Assembly: GCA_037577475.1 (NCBI GenBank)
Contig: CM075187.1
Location: forward strand, 1,960,046 to 2,024,045
Origin: Chaunax sp. Z400
Lineage: Eukaryota; Chordata; Actinopteri; Lophiiformes; Chaunacidae
Direction: 5' to 3'
Length of the DNA stretch: 64,000 nt
Positions 34,398-46,115 of this stretch are shown here, one piece after another (position 1 is the stretch's first letter; every line of letters starts with the position of its first letter). The notes beneath the pieces are model-generated. The model was not told where the DNA came from. It ran no database searches and saw nothing but the letters and a program-made list of their open reading frames with translations. A program made the translations under genes and the position numbers.

Positions 34398-34599
34398 CTG
34401 TAAATCCCTAAAGAGTAAAAATAATAAAACAGTATGCAAAATAAAAAACATAAAATTGTCAGATTCTTCATCACATAACATCAGAATTAAATGCTTTCTG
34501 TAATATATTTTAAGTTGGTTGAGGAAGTAAAGAAATCCTGAATATACTGTTTAACAATGAAGTCTTAGCATCCTTCTATAAAGCAAGTTAGATCAGAGC

Positions 34600-34810
34600 T
34601 ATAAACCATATGAACCATATAAACCATATAAACCATATGAACCATATGAAACATTCCTCGTCTGATTCCTGATCCATCCTCCCACCAAGTGTAGTGGAAA
34701 CCCGTTCCATAGTTTTTGTGTAGGCTGGGAAAATGTTGAAAAGTGGCCTTGAAGAAAATGACAAAAACATCCTGTGTTCTGATGCTGATCTACACTAAAA
34801 TGTATTGAAT
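34600..34810. repeat. 9-bp ACCATATRA array and dispersed repeat
   Basis: At 34600-34650 the nonamer ACCATATGA/ACCATATAA is repeated about five times; on the minus strand it reads as an IWF tripeptide repeat in one frame, with no coding significance. 34660-34810 is another copy of the dispersed family (CCACCAAGTGTAGTGGAAAC, CCGTTCCATAGTTTTTGTG). Confidence 0.75.
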
Positions 34811-34819
34811 TTGTCCCCT

Positions 34820-35880
34820 GGCTTCAGCTCAACCCCTGACTTTCCATCAGCATGGGGCTGAGAAGATAATTACTGAGTTTTCTCCTTTCATTCACTGTTC
34901 CCTTAAAATATAGTTACAATAAAAGTGGTTTTCCTGAGGAACATTAAACTTCTTCTAATCTGAGGTGATTTCAGCACTCTTGACTCTGAGGTGTGTGAAA
35001 ACCTGGGAAACAGTAGCCTTTTCACGCTGACCCATAATATCACTTTAAATTATTTCTGGCAGGAGAAATTCCTCAGTGGAGTAGCTACTGCGTAAAACGA
35101 TACGCACAAAAAACAAAAGCATCAGTTTTTATTCCTAACCCTACCTCGGGTCTCACGTGTAAAAAGAAAACATCTTGTGGAATAAATGGAATTATTGTCC
35201 TCCTCTGGAGGTGTTATTTTTTTGGAAGCAGCCTTTAATCTCTTCCTGGCTTTGCCTTGTTTGTCATAGGGATTAAATTCTTCTCATTTCTTTATTTTTA
35301 GTGTTTCTGGCACACTTCCCAGCTTCCTGCAGAAAGCAGCCGGTACAGAGAAGGTAAGTAATCCTCACCCAGGTGAAAAATAATCCCCCAACAGAGACCC
35401 TTACCTTCCTTGTGATTTGTTTTACTTGCCCGCTGTTAGAGATGTCCATACATCACAAAGACGCTCAATGTGGAGAAAATAAGGAGGGCTGACTGTGGAC
35501 TCCTCCTGTGACTCTAACCAGCTTACAGCCGTTGTTTTGTTGGCCTCTGCCTGCAGGCGATGCTGGGAAGGCTCCAGCTGAGAGATGTCATACATACCGA
35601 CTGAGTAAAGTTTCTCTCCCACCTGAGCTGACCACAGTGGGATTTCCTTTAACAGTCAGGTCCTTTAACAGTCCTTTAACATGCATCTGTGCAATTTATA
35701 GATCGATATTATCTTTTTCATGAAGACACTGAGGAAATACACTTAAAAATGCTCCAAGTGATAGTCTGTGGCGAGGTTGTTGGACATGAGGCCATGTTAT
35801 CCTGTGGGAAAAGTAGTCAGAGGACTTTTAGGCATCAGTTTTACACACCGTGAGAGTCAGAAACAAATGTATGTCTGATT
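34820..35880. other. Non-coding DNA with a possible small exon
   Basis: 34830-34915 is a foldback-MITE arm. From 35200 the sequence is unique. An exon-like segment at about 35302-35354 sits between TTTATTTTTAG and AAGGTAAGTAATCC, a strong donor, on the + strand. It encodes no known peptide and could belong to a non-coding RNA or an unrecognised upstream exon. The rest shows nothing definite. Confidence 0.3.
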
Positions 35881-36270
35881 TGTTTATTCGCTGGATTGTG
35901 AGCAGATCCCTGTTGAATTCATGGGATTAAAAAATGAAATCGATGCTCATGGCAGCCGGTCTCAGATGGCACTGCTTTACTGCCTTTGCTCTGACAAGCT
36001 GCCAATGCCAACACTCTCAGGTTGTAATAGTTTTACAGTTATTATATTGAGTTTGGCAAAGCAAAACGTCTCTAAAACTCTGAAGAACTCATTTAATTTT
36101 CCACGGCCATTTTTTATTTGTCTGTCCTCAGAAAGTTATGATCGCTCGACTGTTGGACTGAATGTGTCATTTATGTGAAAACATCACAGCGAGCCTCTGA
36201 CACTGCAGCCATAAATCAGCTTCATGTCAGAACATTTAATTTATGGTTTCCAAATCCAGCTGGGGATCAT
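35880..36270. promoter_or_regulatory. Candidate conserved non-coding element
   Basis: Unique, repeat-free sequence of balanced composition with motifs common in vertebrate enhancers (CCATAAATCAG, TCATTTAATTTTCC, TTATGATCGC, GGGATTAAAAAATG). It has no coding frame beyond chance. The assignment is by appearance only. Confidence 0.3.
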
Positions 36271-36317
36271 TTTAACCACAGCTGAATGATTACCTCTGCC
36301 AAGTAAGGTTCTAATCC

Positions 36318-36548
36318 CTTTGTTGGTTGGTTGGTCGATTGGTTGGTCGGTTGGTTGGTTGTTTGGTTGGTTGGTTGGTTGGTCGGTTGATTGGTTGGTT
36401 GATTTGTCAGTCGGTCAGTTGGTTGATTTGGTTGGTTGGTCGGTTGGTTGGTTGATTTGTTTGGTTGGTTGGTTGGTCGGTTGATTGGTTGGTTGATTTG
36501 TCAGTTGGTCTGTTGGTTGATTTGGTTGGTTGGTTGGGTGGTTGGTTG
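36318..36548. repeat. TTGG/TTGATTTGG minisatellite
   Basis: A GGTTGGTTGGTCGG-type array of about 230 bp mixed with TTGATTTG units. On the minus strand it reads as a Pro/Thr/Asn/Gln repeat in two open frames (up to 128 codons), which are artefacts of the repeat. Dispersed GGATCC-type repeats flank it up to about 36870. Confidence 0.9.
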
Positions 36549-36870
36549 CAGATCTGAATAAAGGGGTCCAGGTTTTCTTTTTTAATACCCCCAATTTCCC
36601 TAATTGGATAAAAAACAATAACTACTGAACCGATTTTCCATGACACTTGGAATGGGATGGAACAATGGGTCTGGCAAGCTAACTGGTAGAAGGACAGGAC
36701 GTGGGACAGGAAAGAACTCATTATATTTTGGAGTGGATCCAGGAATTTTCTTACGACTGTCTTTAACATTTCTGGAGACTGTTTTCCTGACATTTTTGCT
36801 AATTATGCAAAAACTACTCAACCGATTTCCGTTAAACTTTGAGGAGGTGTGAAAAGACTGCGTGCAATTC
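36549..36870 (+). repeat. Dispersed repeat with ACTACTGAACCGATTTTCC units
   Basis: Two successive copies of a unit with ACTRCTNAACCGATTT, then an ACTTGGAATGGGATGG- or ACTTTGAGGAGGTG-type motif. The same unit occurs at 60.35-60.88 kb (CTGAACCAATTTCC, CCGAACCGATTTTC). Confidence 0.65.
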
Positions 36871-37660
36871 TAGATCTTATAAGAGATTTGCAATTATGCG
36901 AGTCCCTAATACCTCCAGACAACATAGTCCTGCTCATACTCATTCTCACCATCATGACCCTCACATATAAAGCCTTTCTCATTGGGCTGCTCATCATGTT
37001 TTAGACAGATATTTGAATCTGCCTGAATCTTCTCTCTGTCAGATCTTTTGATTTGCTCTATGCTTGTGTGGTACTGAAAACATTCATCCTTTCACATCCA
37101 CACATGCCGTTTAAATGGCAGTAGTTGACTTATACTGTATGAGAAAATAAATGGGCCCGAATGTGTGAAATGAACACCTAAAGTAAAGGTTGTTTCAACA
37201 GTAATTAGCTTCTCTGACACAGGTTTCTACCTCCCAATTAATTCATGACAAATTTATGAGCTGACAAAACATAGGTGAACACAGAAAGGAAATTGTAGCC
37301 AACATGTTACGTAGGCCCCATATGGAAAACCCTGCTCCAGAGCTGCCAAACTGTCTTGAGGGTGGACTGCAGGAAACCATTTCTATGCAACAGATTTTTA
37401 CAGTTCAGGGAGAGCGACGCGCTCAGTGCCATTTAATGTGACACTTTAATTACTCGTGGTTAATAGACCAGTAACACCAGACTCTGAAGTGGCTGTAACT
37501 TAAGGTGCCCACATAGCCAGCCTCAGAAGGAAAATGTGTGCCGTGGTGTAATCCCTCCATACATAGTGGCAGATATAAGGAACGCTGTGATAACTGAAAT
37601 GAGCTGATGAAACAGAAAAGGGGAAATCAAAGGAAAGCAATTATGGGAATTAGATGAAGA
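36871..37660. other. Unique non-coding DNA
   Basis: No gene, repeat array or transposon was recognised. Parts such as 37180-37290 and 37370-37480 have the even, TAAT-containing look of regulatory sequence (CAGTAATTAGC, CCAATTAATTC, TTTAATTACTCG). Confidence 0.35.
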
Positions 37661-37689
37661 AGTGTTCTGAAGTATTCTGTCTGAAAGTT

Positions 37690-38565
37690 TAGATTTTCCA
37701 AATCTAAGCCAAAAGTCTGCTTTTACTGACGACTGCAGTCTCTAAATGATTCAAACCCCTGAATAGAGTCCCAGAGTTTTTTCTGTTCAGGTCTAAATTT
37801 ACATCAGGGCTCCATGAACTCCAAGACCTTCACCACTGCTGACCCAGAAGCTCCAGAAAAGTGGGTTCTAGAAGCTCAGAACCATCTAGATCAGACCCAG
37901 AAGTTCTGGATGCTGTTCTGTGGAGCCATGAAACCAAACTGGAACTTTTGGGGCCTCTGGATCAGCGGTATGTCTGGAGGAGGAAGAATGAAGCTGATGC
38001 TGAAAAGAACAGCCTACCTACAGTGAAGCATGGCGGTGGATCAGTGAGGCTCTGGGGCTGCTTTGCTTCCTGGACCACTGGAAACCTGCAGCCTGTAGAG
38101 GGTCAGATGAATTCCATCAAGGATCAGGAAATCCTAGAAGAAAATGTCTCCATCTGTGAGGAAGATGAAGCTCGGCCGTCATTGGACGTTCCAAAAGGAC
38201 AATGATCCCAAGCAGACCTCAAAGTCCACCAAGGCCTGGTTTCAGAAGAAGTCCTGGATCGTTCTAGAGGCCGTCACAGTCGCCTGACTGGAATCCATAG
38301 AAAATCTCTGGTGGGATCTGAAGAAGGTGGTTGCAGCAGGTAAACCAGGAATATTCCAGAACTGGAGGCCTTTGTCCATGAGGAATGGGCTAAGATTCCT
38401 CAGGAACGCTGCCAGAAGCTGGAGTCTGGATCTGCAGGAGGGTTGCAGCAGGTCATAGCAGCTAAAGGGTCTACAAAGAACTAGAGACGGTGGTCATTAA
38501 GGATCATTTAGAGACTGAGGAGACAGGAAATGGAGACTTTTGGGATAGATTTGGAAAACGAACTT
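37690..38565 (+). mobile_element. Truncated Tc1-like transposon with transposase remnant
   Basis: This is the same family as 31947-33216, here in + orientation. MNSKTFTTADPEAPEKW starts at 37814 and, after a frameshift, DPEVLDAVLWSHETKLELL, RYVWRRKNEADAEK and PTVKHGGGSVRLWGCFASW continue to a stop at 38205. A further frame then carries a SIENLWWDLKKVV stretch, the region of the last catalytic acidic residue. No inverted repeats or TA duplication were found, so both ends are missing and the copy is inactive. Confidence 0.85.
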
Positions 38566-38599
38566 AAAATTAGCATTGAGCAATTTAATTCTGCAACAC

Positions 38600-38700
38600 T
38601 GTTTTACTGTGAAGCTCCAGAAACTTCACCCGACTTTCCATTAGCATGGGGGTGAGTAGATAATAAGTGATTCTTCTCTGTTGGGTGAACTGTTGTGAAT
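38600..38700 (+). repeat. Foldback-MITE arm
   Basis: GTGAAGCTCCAGAAAC, TTCACCCGACTTTCCATTAGC and GGGTGAACTGTT match the right arm of the element at 44657-45055. Confidence 0.7.
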
Positions 38701-39800
38701 GTTCAGGTGTGCCTCAGTACAGCCATAAGCACAGATTATTCTGAACAACTTCATGCTTCAGGCTAACTTGTGTGTTCAGGTTATGTGCAAACCCTTCGGT
38801 GGTTTGTGGTGGAGACACTCTCCTTGGATTATCACACTTTGGTTGACAACCAGAGGAGAAGCAGAAGCAGACATGCCAGTCCTGATTCAGAACAGCCATA
38901 AAATCCTCCAGGCTCCTATTTCAACCACCTCAGCCATAACCACTGCTCTGAGATACAGCTGAACGATTCTCTGATTTTCCAGAGAAACAAGAGTCTGGTT
39001 GAAGGTTTTCTCTGCTCTCAGTAGAAATATTTCCTCCTGGTGTCTAGTCACAATAAGGATGAGCATTCTGCTGACTTCTTCCTTTCATGTGCCCCGTTTA
39101 TCCATCTCTAAACGGCTGGTTGAGGATGTAAAAAAAACAAATCTGTGAGCACTGGGCGTTCAAAAGAAGAGAGAGCATGTCTCTGAAATGTAAACCATGG
39201 AACTTTAGCTACCAGCGGTGCCAAAAGATGCATGTGTACTAGTTAAGTTTCATGCAGATGTTCTCCATGAAAAGGTTACAGAAGCTCTAAAACACTTACT
39301 AAGAATGTCCTTGTGGTCGTGGCCTTGCAGAGAGGAATCTGTACATATACATGAGATCTGTGTAATATCGCTGGGACTCCTGTGGCTGTAGCAGAGTCAT
39401 TTATTAGCTCTCACTCTGAGTATTCTGCATATATTTGTGTTTTTAAAACTGAAGGCATCGTACTGGAATTTGGATTTTTTTTCTTCTGCTGGGCATCTGA
39501 GCAGTCGTGGTTTAGTCCTGTGGGAGAAGGAAGCCTCTAAAAAACTCAAACCCAACACTCAAACGACATTAAACTCCTTACCTTTAACTGGAAAAGGTCA
39601 AAAAAGTCCACGAAACACATTCCCAACACCTCAAGAGTAATATGACATTTTGGAAAATCCACTTAATAAGCTTCTTTTCTGAAAGATGAGAAGATTGATA
39701 CCACTGTCATAGCTGTCCAGCAAGGCTACAACTAGCAGTGGGTCAGCTTAAGACTTAGCTTAGCATCACTAGCACAGCTAGCTTCCAACAGCTCTAAAGT
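38701..39800. other. Unique non-coding DNA
   Basis: No gene was recognised. The open frames at 38753-38962 and 39437-39640 are short, without domain or splice context, and are regarded as chance. Confidence 0.4.
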
Positions 39801-39819
39801 GTACAAATTAAAATGATGT

Positions 39820-39975
39820 ATATATTGTTTGTTAAATCAAAAGAAAACATATAAAACATATTCTAAATGTAACCACATAGTTCTGGTGTGCAAACATAAC
39901 CAAGTAGTTTGTTACATAAATGTAATCAAGTACTTTTGGTGCCTAAATCTCACCATCCTGCAACAGAAAAGTTAT
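39820..39975 (+). repeat. Diverged tandem repeat ('AACCAAGTAGTTT' type)
   Basis: Units of about 33-36 bp: GTAACCACATAGTTCTGGTG, ATAACCAAGTAGTTTGTTAC and GTAATCAAGTACTTTTGGTG. The same family makes a longer array at 42060-42285. Confidence 0.75.
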
Positions 39976-42055
39976 ATTAATAATTTTTAAAAAAGGTCAT
40001 CATGGGTCATGTTTTGTTTTTGCATCCTGCCATTCCATCTAAATGTTTATTTTCCACACGCTGCATATTACACTAATGTTACACTATTCCTTACATCCAG
40101 ATTGACAGAGTGGTCAGGATGAGGCTCATTGAGGTCCTCAGCTGCTGTAATCTCAAACTGTGAAAAATAAAATAAGAAGTAAAATAAGTAAGACAAGAAA
40201 TTAATCAATGAATTAACTTTTTTTGTGCAGGATACTAAAAATTGCATTGACAGAAATGGTTTTGAGATGACTTTCTGTTGCACCCACCCAGCCCAGGTAC
40301 GTTAGATTTCATGTCCACGTTCCAGAGTGTGGAGCTAGCGAGCAGTTGGGTTACATGCTGAGGCATCAAACGCTGTAAATAAACACTGGCTGCTGTTTTT
40401 ACATCTCACATATGGATTTTAGTGCCTGTGTGATCTCCAAAGGTCTTCGGCTCACTCCAGTCAAACTGGGCGACTCATCCTTTAGCGCAGGACTCCAAAT
40501 AAAACAGAGCAGCCGAGCCAAGCAAAACCCACGACGCAGCTATTTTCCACCATCTGTGTGGCCGGACCAAAATACAAGGAAAACATTTCAAACCCCGAGG
40601 CCTTTCCAGATCAAGAAACACTAGATCAGTCAGATTGACGAAAAGGCCCAATCAACACACTGTCAAGGCCCTTCCTAAAGTTGTTCACTTCCTCTGTGGG
40701 GGTAAGTGAGAAGATTCAGCTAACGCTGCTCCTCTCCCAGCAGGAGAGCTGGTTCACAACACTCCCCGCCCAGTCCGAGCAAACCTCCCTGAACTGAAAA
40801 CATTTTGTCTTCCACTTCTTCCCACCGTTTGAGTCAGACATATTTCACCCATTTTGACAACATCCTGACTTCCCACATTGCCTCAAGACCTTCCAAGTCA
40901 CTTTGCCAGATATTCTCCTGCACACTGGTGCTGTGTTCACCAGTTGCCAAGTTCTCCCAGCTGCTCTCTGCCGGCCTGTTGTCTTTTTAAGACGCCTGCA
41001 ACAGAGGCGTCTCTCCTCTGCGTGGCTGCAGTGGCAGGGTCCTCAGGGCCTCATGGAGGGACTCGACTTGACTATCCTCTTTCAAAGACGACTGAAGAGG
41101 ACCACGAAACACCCGAGCCCAGCTGCTTGGAGGCGAAACCCAACACCAGCTGGGCTCTGTGAGACCAGTCAGCACAGGAAAGCCTCGGATTATGGCCTCC
41201 ACTGCCACGCCGTCTTCAGTAACGCCACTGTCGTCCTCGGCCGGCAGTCGGCTCCTCTGCTTTAAGGAAAGGTGACAAAAGTCAGCATTTAAAGGCCTCA
41301 GAAGGAAACTGAATAATTGTAAAGAGGAAAACCATTATTCAGTACGTTTTCAAATTACATACAGCTTAATGTGACTTTGCTCCTTTCATGGAGCTGCTGC
41401 AGGTTTTTTTTCCTTCTCTAACCTTTATTGTTGGGCCACTATTTAAACAAGCCACTCAGAATCAAGACTCGGCCGATGATTCTTCCGGTGCATATTCTGC
41501 TGTTTAGCAGCGATTGAGTTTCATTTCAGGAAATTCTTTCCACGCTGTATTTTCATTCAGGCAGGGGGGGGGGGGGCACAGCTCTGTGACAGGCCTGCTC
41601 CAGTGCCCCAGAGAGAGCAAGGAAAAGAGTCTTTATCTGCCACTCAAACTCATTACCATGAATGACACCTTGTCAGGAACACTTAGAGTTAATGTAACTC
41701 AGTCAACAGTTTGGTGCCTTTACATGCATAATACATTTTCATGCTGATTTTCTGAGCATTTTCAGCAATTACACCACTGCGATTTCATCCAGTATTTCCA
41801 AATACATCGTAATTTTTAAATGACATCTCTGATATACACATCTTGACATAAATCACTCCTTTGACTGTTTTGCTTTTGCTGCTGGGGGAACATATAATTT
41901 AATGATCAAGTCCTTGGTAGCATTCACAGTCATGTGCTGTGATAACAAACACCTCTAAATACCCTGCAGTAATATAGGAAATGCAACACAAATATTTCCC
42001 TGGCAGACGTTGTCCAGCTGAGACATGGAGCAAGGCTAAACAAGAACAGTAGCTT
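39976..42055. other. Non-coding DNA, partly unique
   Basis: Frames overlap on both strands at 40880-41270 (up to 120 codons) in a GC-richer patch, but no domain or splice structure supports them. A G11 run lies near 41566. The stretch 41590-41890 is unique and has TAAT/TGCATAAT motifs (TACATGCATAATAC), a plausible regulatory element. Confidence 0.35.
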
Positions 42056-42059
42056 TGCT

Positions 42060-42285
42060 GCAGAAATATATAATCAGGTATTATTGTTGCCAAAACATAA
42101 CCAAATAACTTTGGTGGATAAACATAATTGGATACTTTAGTGTATAAAATAACCAAGAAGTCTTTTTGCATAAATGTAAACAGGTGTTTTTGTTGCCAAA
42201 TCCTAACCTACTAGATTTGGTGCATAAAAGTAACCAAGTAGCTTAGTTATGTAAACTTAACCAGGTATTATTGGTGCCTAACCAA
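42060..42285 (+). repeat. Diverged tandem repeat ('AACCAAGTAGTTT' type), longer array
   Basis: About six units of roughly 35 bp, each with AACCAARTARYTTNGTGNATAAA. They are clearly related to the array at 39820-39975. Confidence 0.8.
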
Positions 42286-44656
42286 ACTATGACTCAAACG
42301 TTAAAATGACTATCTAAAAAAAGCTCATTACAGGAAGCAAAGCTTGAACCCAGCCTGTAAGAGAAAAGCCCTAGAAGGACTCGTTTCTCCATGACTTTCA
42401 CAGATGTTATGTTGCTCCTTCATACAAGGATGAAACATGGGTGATCCTGGCAATTAGAAGCTATTACTAGAGTAATTACCTAAAATACTAGACACAAAAT
42501 AATCTGTGGGCTTTGATAACAGCACAAACATCAGATGACGGACTGACACGTGGTGCTAGAACACTAATACCACATGGTGTGAGACAGACTGTGGACTGGA
42601 CTGTAAATATCAGCCCACAAAAGACTAAAACTGGTGCAGCATGTGCTGAAGGGAATTATACTGACGAGGGTGATGTGCATGAAACAAATTATACAAACTT
42701 GATGGAGGGAAAAATTGGAAATGGGGGTTGTGTAAACTAAGCTGCTGTTGACTCAGTGCTGAGCGAGCAGCTGGTGAACCGTCAAGGTGAATGAAAGGGG
42801 CAGAAACAACAACATACTGCCTTCAGCTTCTGCCCCCAAAATGGTAATTATGGTAAACAAGAGGAACAAAAGGAACAAGGCTGGACCAAAAGTCACACAA
42901 CCTTTACAGATCTATTTCTTTATGTTGTATTTATTTCAGATGACGTACAACAATTCAAACAATTTGTGACATGACTTTCCAAGTTTGACATCAGAAATGC
43001 ACAAACATGTCGGACAAAAGTGTTTGGTTGATGGTTCGAAACTTTTTCTTAACATCATATTTAATATCAACATAATGCTCTCATAATATGGTAGTAATTT
43101 ATAATAGAGTTTTGTCCATGTGGAGTGATGTAGACAAGCTAGAAAAGTTATTCATTAGCATTACTAAGTAAAAAATTATGAAGCTTCAATCTTTAACCAG
43201 TTATCAACATGTTGTTTTAATGCTCTGAGCAAAGAAATACAACACAAAAAAGATCATAAACACAGCAAAGTCAGAAGAGCCAACCCAACAAATGGAACCA
43301 TCTGAGGGGCTGTACTCATGTAGCCTACTGCTATACAACTTATAGCTAATTATACAAGTGAATGCTTCATGCTTCATGCTTCGTTGATTCAATTTTCAAT
43401 TCAAATGGTCACAAATAAAAGTAGCAAATATTGTCTCACATTTTGCATTCGTGTGTTTTTCAAATATTTTCCCCTCTCAGACGTCTGCAGGTTTCTGGTG
43501 GGACACAGAAGCACAGAGGACAGAATAGAAAGACATTTCATTTTTTGTGCACATTTGTGGAGCCACAGCTCCGGTTGGCAGGTTGTCCTCCTGTCAGCTC
43601 TCTCAGCTCCACATGTTTATGTCTTGGGTTTCTCTCCCTCTTCCTCCCTCTCCAAATATTTTCTAATGCCACTGAAGAATGTTCAACTGTTATGAAAGAA
43701 GTGAAGCCGTCGTATCCAATGAGCTTTCTGCCGGTACTTTATGAGGAGGCTGCCAAACGGCCTTCTCCTACTAATCCCACTGACAATGATCAAATGTCCG
43801 TGTGAGGATCCATTATGATGGTCTGGCTGTGACACACACACAACAAATGGAGATAAATGGAAGGATTTATTCCGACAACTCACAATGAAATATTTGCTTC
43901 TGGATTAACTTGAATGACTTCTTTGTTGAGTTGAAGAATGCTGGCTAAAAATAAAGCTGTGGTGTCATGGAAGGTTTTTGTGGCCCCTGTTGGTTCTCAT
44001 ACCGGTGGGCTCAGAGTGGGTCTGCAGGGCCTCTGGCTCTCTAATTCAGTCCATATATAGTTCTCCATTTTCCATACATACATAAATAAACACAAACCAC
44101 AGAGTCTGGCCTCGACGTGACAGGAAAGGTGTAAACTACACAACCGCAATCACACAGCTGTGGTGTAAGTTGATGAAGACTTACTGATCATGCAAAAGGA
44201 AAGTTTGACATATTTTGCTTCTCTGGTTTGTCCTGAAGTTTTGTCGTGGCTTCAGGAGACGTCAAGGAAAAGTTATCGGCACAAAACTACACATGAAATC
44301 ACAAACTGCTGTTTTGTTCTCGTGTCGGATTAAAAACGTGAGACGTAATGTGTTAATTAGTAAGTTCTGGAGGAGCTGGCAGGGAAAACAGCCTGACTCT
44401 GTCCAAAGCTAATAAAACCAGACTAGCAGCAGCTCCAAGCTCTTAATTTACATGTGTTTATTAATCCGTACAAAATACCGACTACGTACAACCCGCTTGC
44501 TTTACAGGGGTTGTGTGTTGCACTGTTTCTTGGCCGAGGGGGGGGGTCTCTTCTCATCAACACCTTTACAGCAATGACCACCCAGTAACCCTCCAGAGGC
44601 AGTGACAGACAGGAGAAAATAAAGTAAATGATGAATTAAAATAAACCAAAGACAAA
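42286..44656. other. Unique non-coding DNA with possible regulatory blocks
   Basis: No gene was recognised. 43430-43830 is a repeat-free stretch with frames open on both strands but no recognisable protein; its composition (CAAATATTTTC, CTAATGCCAC, CATTATGATGG) fits a candidate conserved element. 44200-44410 has a short + strand frame that is not credible. A G9 run lies near 44540. Confidence 0.35.
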
Positions 44657-45055
44657 ACTTAAAGGAACATTTCACCCAAACACAAAAACTCAGTCATCAT
44701 CTACTGAAGGCAGGTGAAGTTTCTTAGTCTATACAACATTATTAAAAACGTTTTTTAAACTTAAATATTCAGCATTAGCTCCAAACTAAAAGCATTAACC
44801 TGCATGTTTACCTGCTACCTGGAGGTCACACTCAGCTTCATCTGAACATTTTTAATTAGAAGCTACCGGGAAGAACTTTAAACTTTAAACTAATCTCCTT
44901 CCTCTTCAGGTGTTTAGCAGGATGATGCTACGCTGTTTTACTGTGAAGCTCCAGAAACGTTTTCTGGACTAAGAAACTTCACCTGACTCTCCATCGACAT
45001 GAGGGTGAAGAGATAATGACTGAATTTTAATTTTAGTTTGACTCTAAAGCTTTCA
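44657..45055. mobile_element. Foldback MITE with long inverted repeats
   Basis: The left arm (44660-44740: TTAAAGGAACATTTCACCC, CAGTCATCATCTACT, AGGTGAAGTTTCTTAGTC) is the reverse complement of the right arm (44965-45050: GACTAAGAAACTTCACCTG, GGGTGAAGAGATAATGACTG, GACTCTAAAG). The arms are about 80 bp with mismatches, around a non-coding core of about 220 bp. There is no transposase. Single arms occur at 2.15, 13.74, 15.4, 15.9, 21.5, 34.85, 38.6 and 59.1 kb. Confidence 0.75.
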
Positions 45056-45519
45056 TAGCATCCAGAAAACCCATGTGTAATCAGCCGGATATTAAGTCAA
45101 CGATCTTAAGTTAATAAAACTGTCAGTCTTTTGGGACGCAGCACGTTGTCATTACAATATGAGCATCATTTTCAGCAGACAACTCGTACTGAATTTAAAA
45201 TTTTAGGGATTTAGTTGAATGTCTTCTGAAGTTTGAAAATGAGAGGCTTTATTTCAAAGACTCAGCACATTTCTTCTCTTCAGACATGTTTCCATCTTTC
45301 CCAACGTTAGTCTGTCTCTGAACCAGCGGGGGGGGGAGAGGACACATCTGTGCAGACACATGATGTATGATTACTGCAGGTGAAGTCGCTTATTACAGCG
45401 CTGAAAATGAAGGCCTGCAGCTGCCAACAGGGACAGAAAGATGTAACCAGCTACACGCAACAACACTCCTGTCAACCCTTTTCATAAACAAGGAATAAAT
45501 ACTTCAACAGGACACCGTA

Positions 45520-46115
45520 TTTAAGATCTGTGGAGGCACACAGACTGTGTTTGTGTTTCCAGCTGACACTTTCAGTTTATCTACATGTGTCTTATTGCAG
45601 TGAACAGATGTAGGATTGAAGTTCTGCCTGCTCTGGACTGTTTCTTGTACCACCAGCATCCCAGAGTTGGATGCTTACTTTTCTCTGGGAGCCTAAATCC
45701 AACACCCACCTGTGTGTTCAGCAGCTGTTTGCTCAGGTGAACGACCCCTAATTGAGGCGCTTTCTGCTTATTCAGTAACATTATAAAATCATCCTGGAAA
45801 AGCTGTGATTCAAAGTTAACAAAGTCACACAAAACAGACCCTGCAAAGAAATCAAGCTCAGTCTGTGATGTACATGTAGAAATATGTGGTTGGTCTCTGT
45901 CTTCAGCCTCTGTCCTACACCTGGGGTAAAGTGACACACACTACAGCCTCAGTGTCTTTGCTAGTTTCAGACTGATGTCGTTGTTATTTCCACGCCCAGC
46001 GTCCACGTTGTGTAAGTAGCAAAGGTTCTCGCACCCATCTGTGCACCCATGGGTGTGATGGTCCTATAATGAGGTGTGGTCAGGAGCACCGATCAACAAA
46101 AACCTGTAAAGTCAA
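45520..46115 (-). repeat. Dispersed duplicated block, copy A (minus orientation)
   Basis: This block is repeated in inverse orientation at 56280-56715. Both copies keep a shared frame with FESQLFQDDFIMLLNKQKAP and LGVVHLSKQLLNTQVGVGF. Copy A carries about 165 bp of extra sequence (about 45889-46055) that copy B lacks. It is interrupted neither by known transposon motifs nor by splice sites. It is probably an interspersed element of unknown class; a short coding gene fragment cannot be excluded. Confidence 0.7.

Noticed and set aside
36407..36793. 128-codon minus-strand frame rich in Pro/Thr/Asn
   Set aside because: Produced by the TTGG minisatellite.
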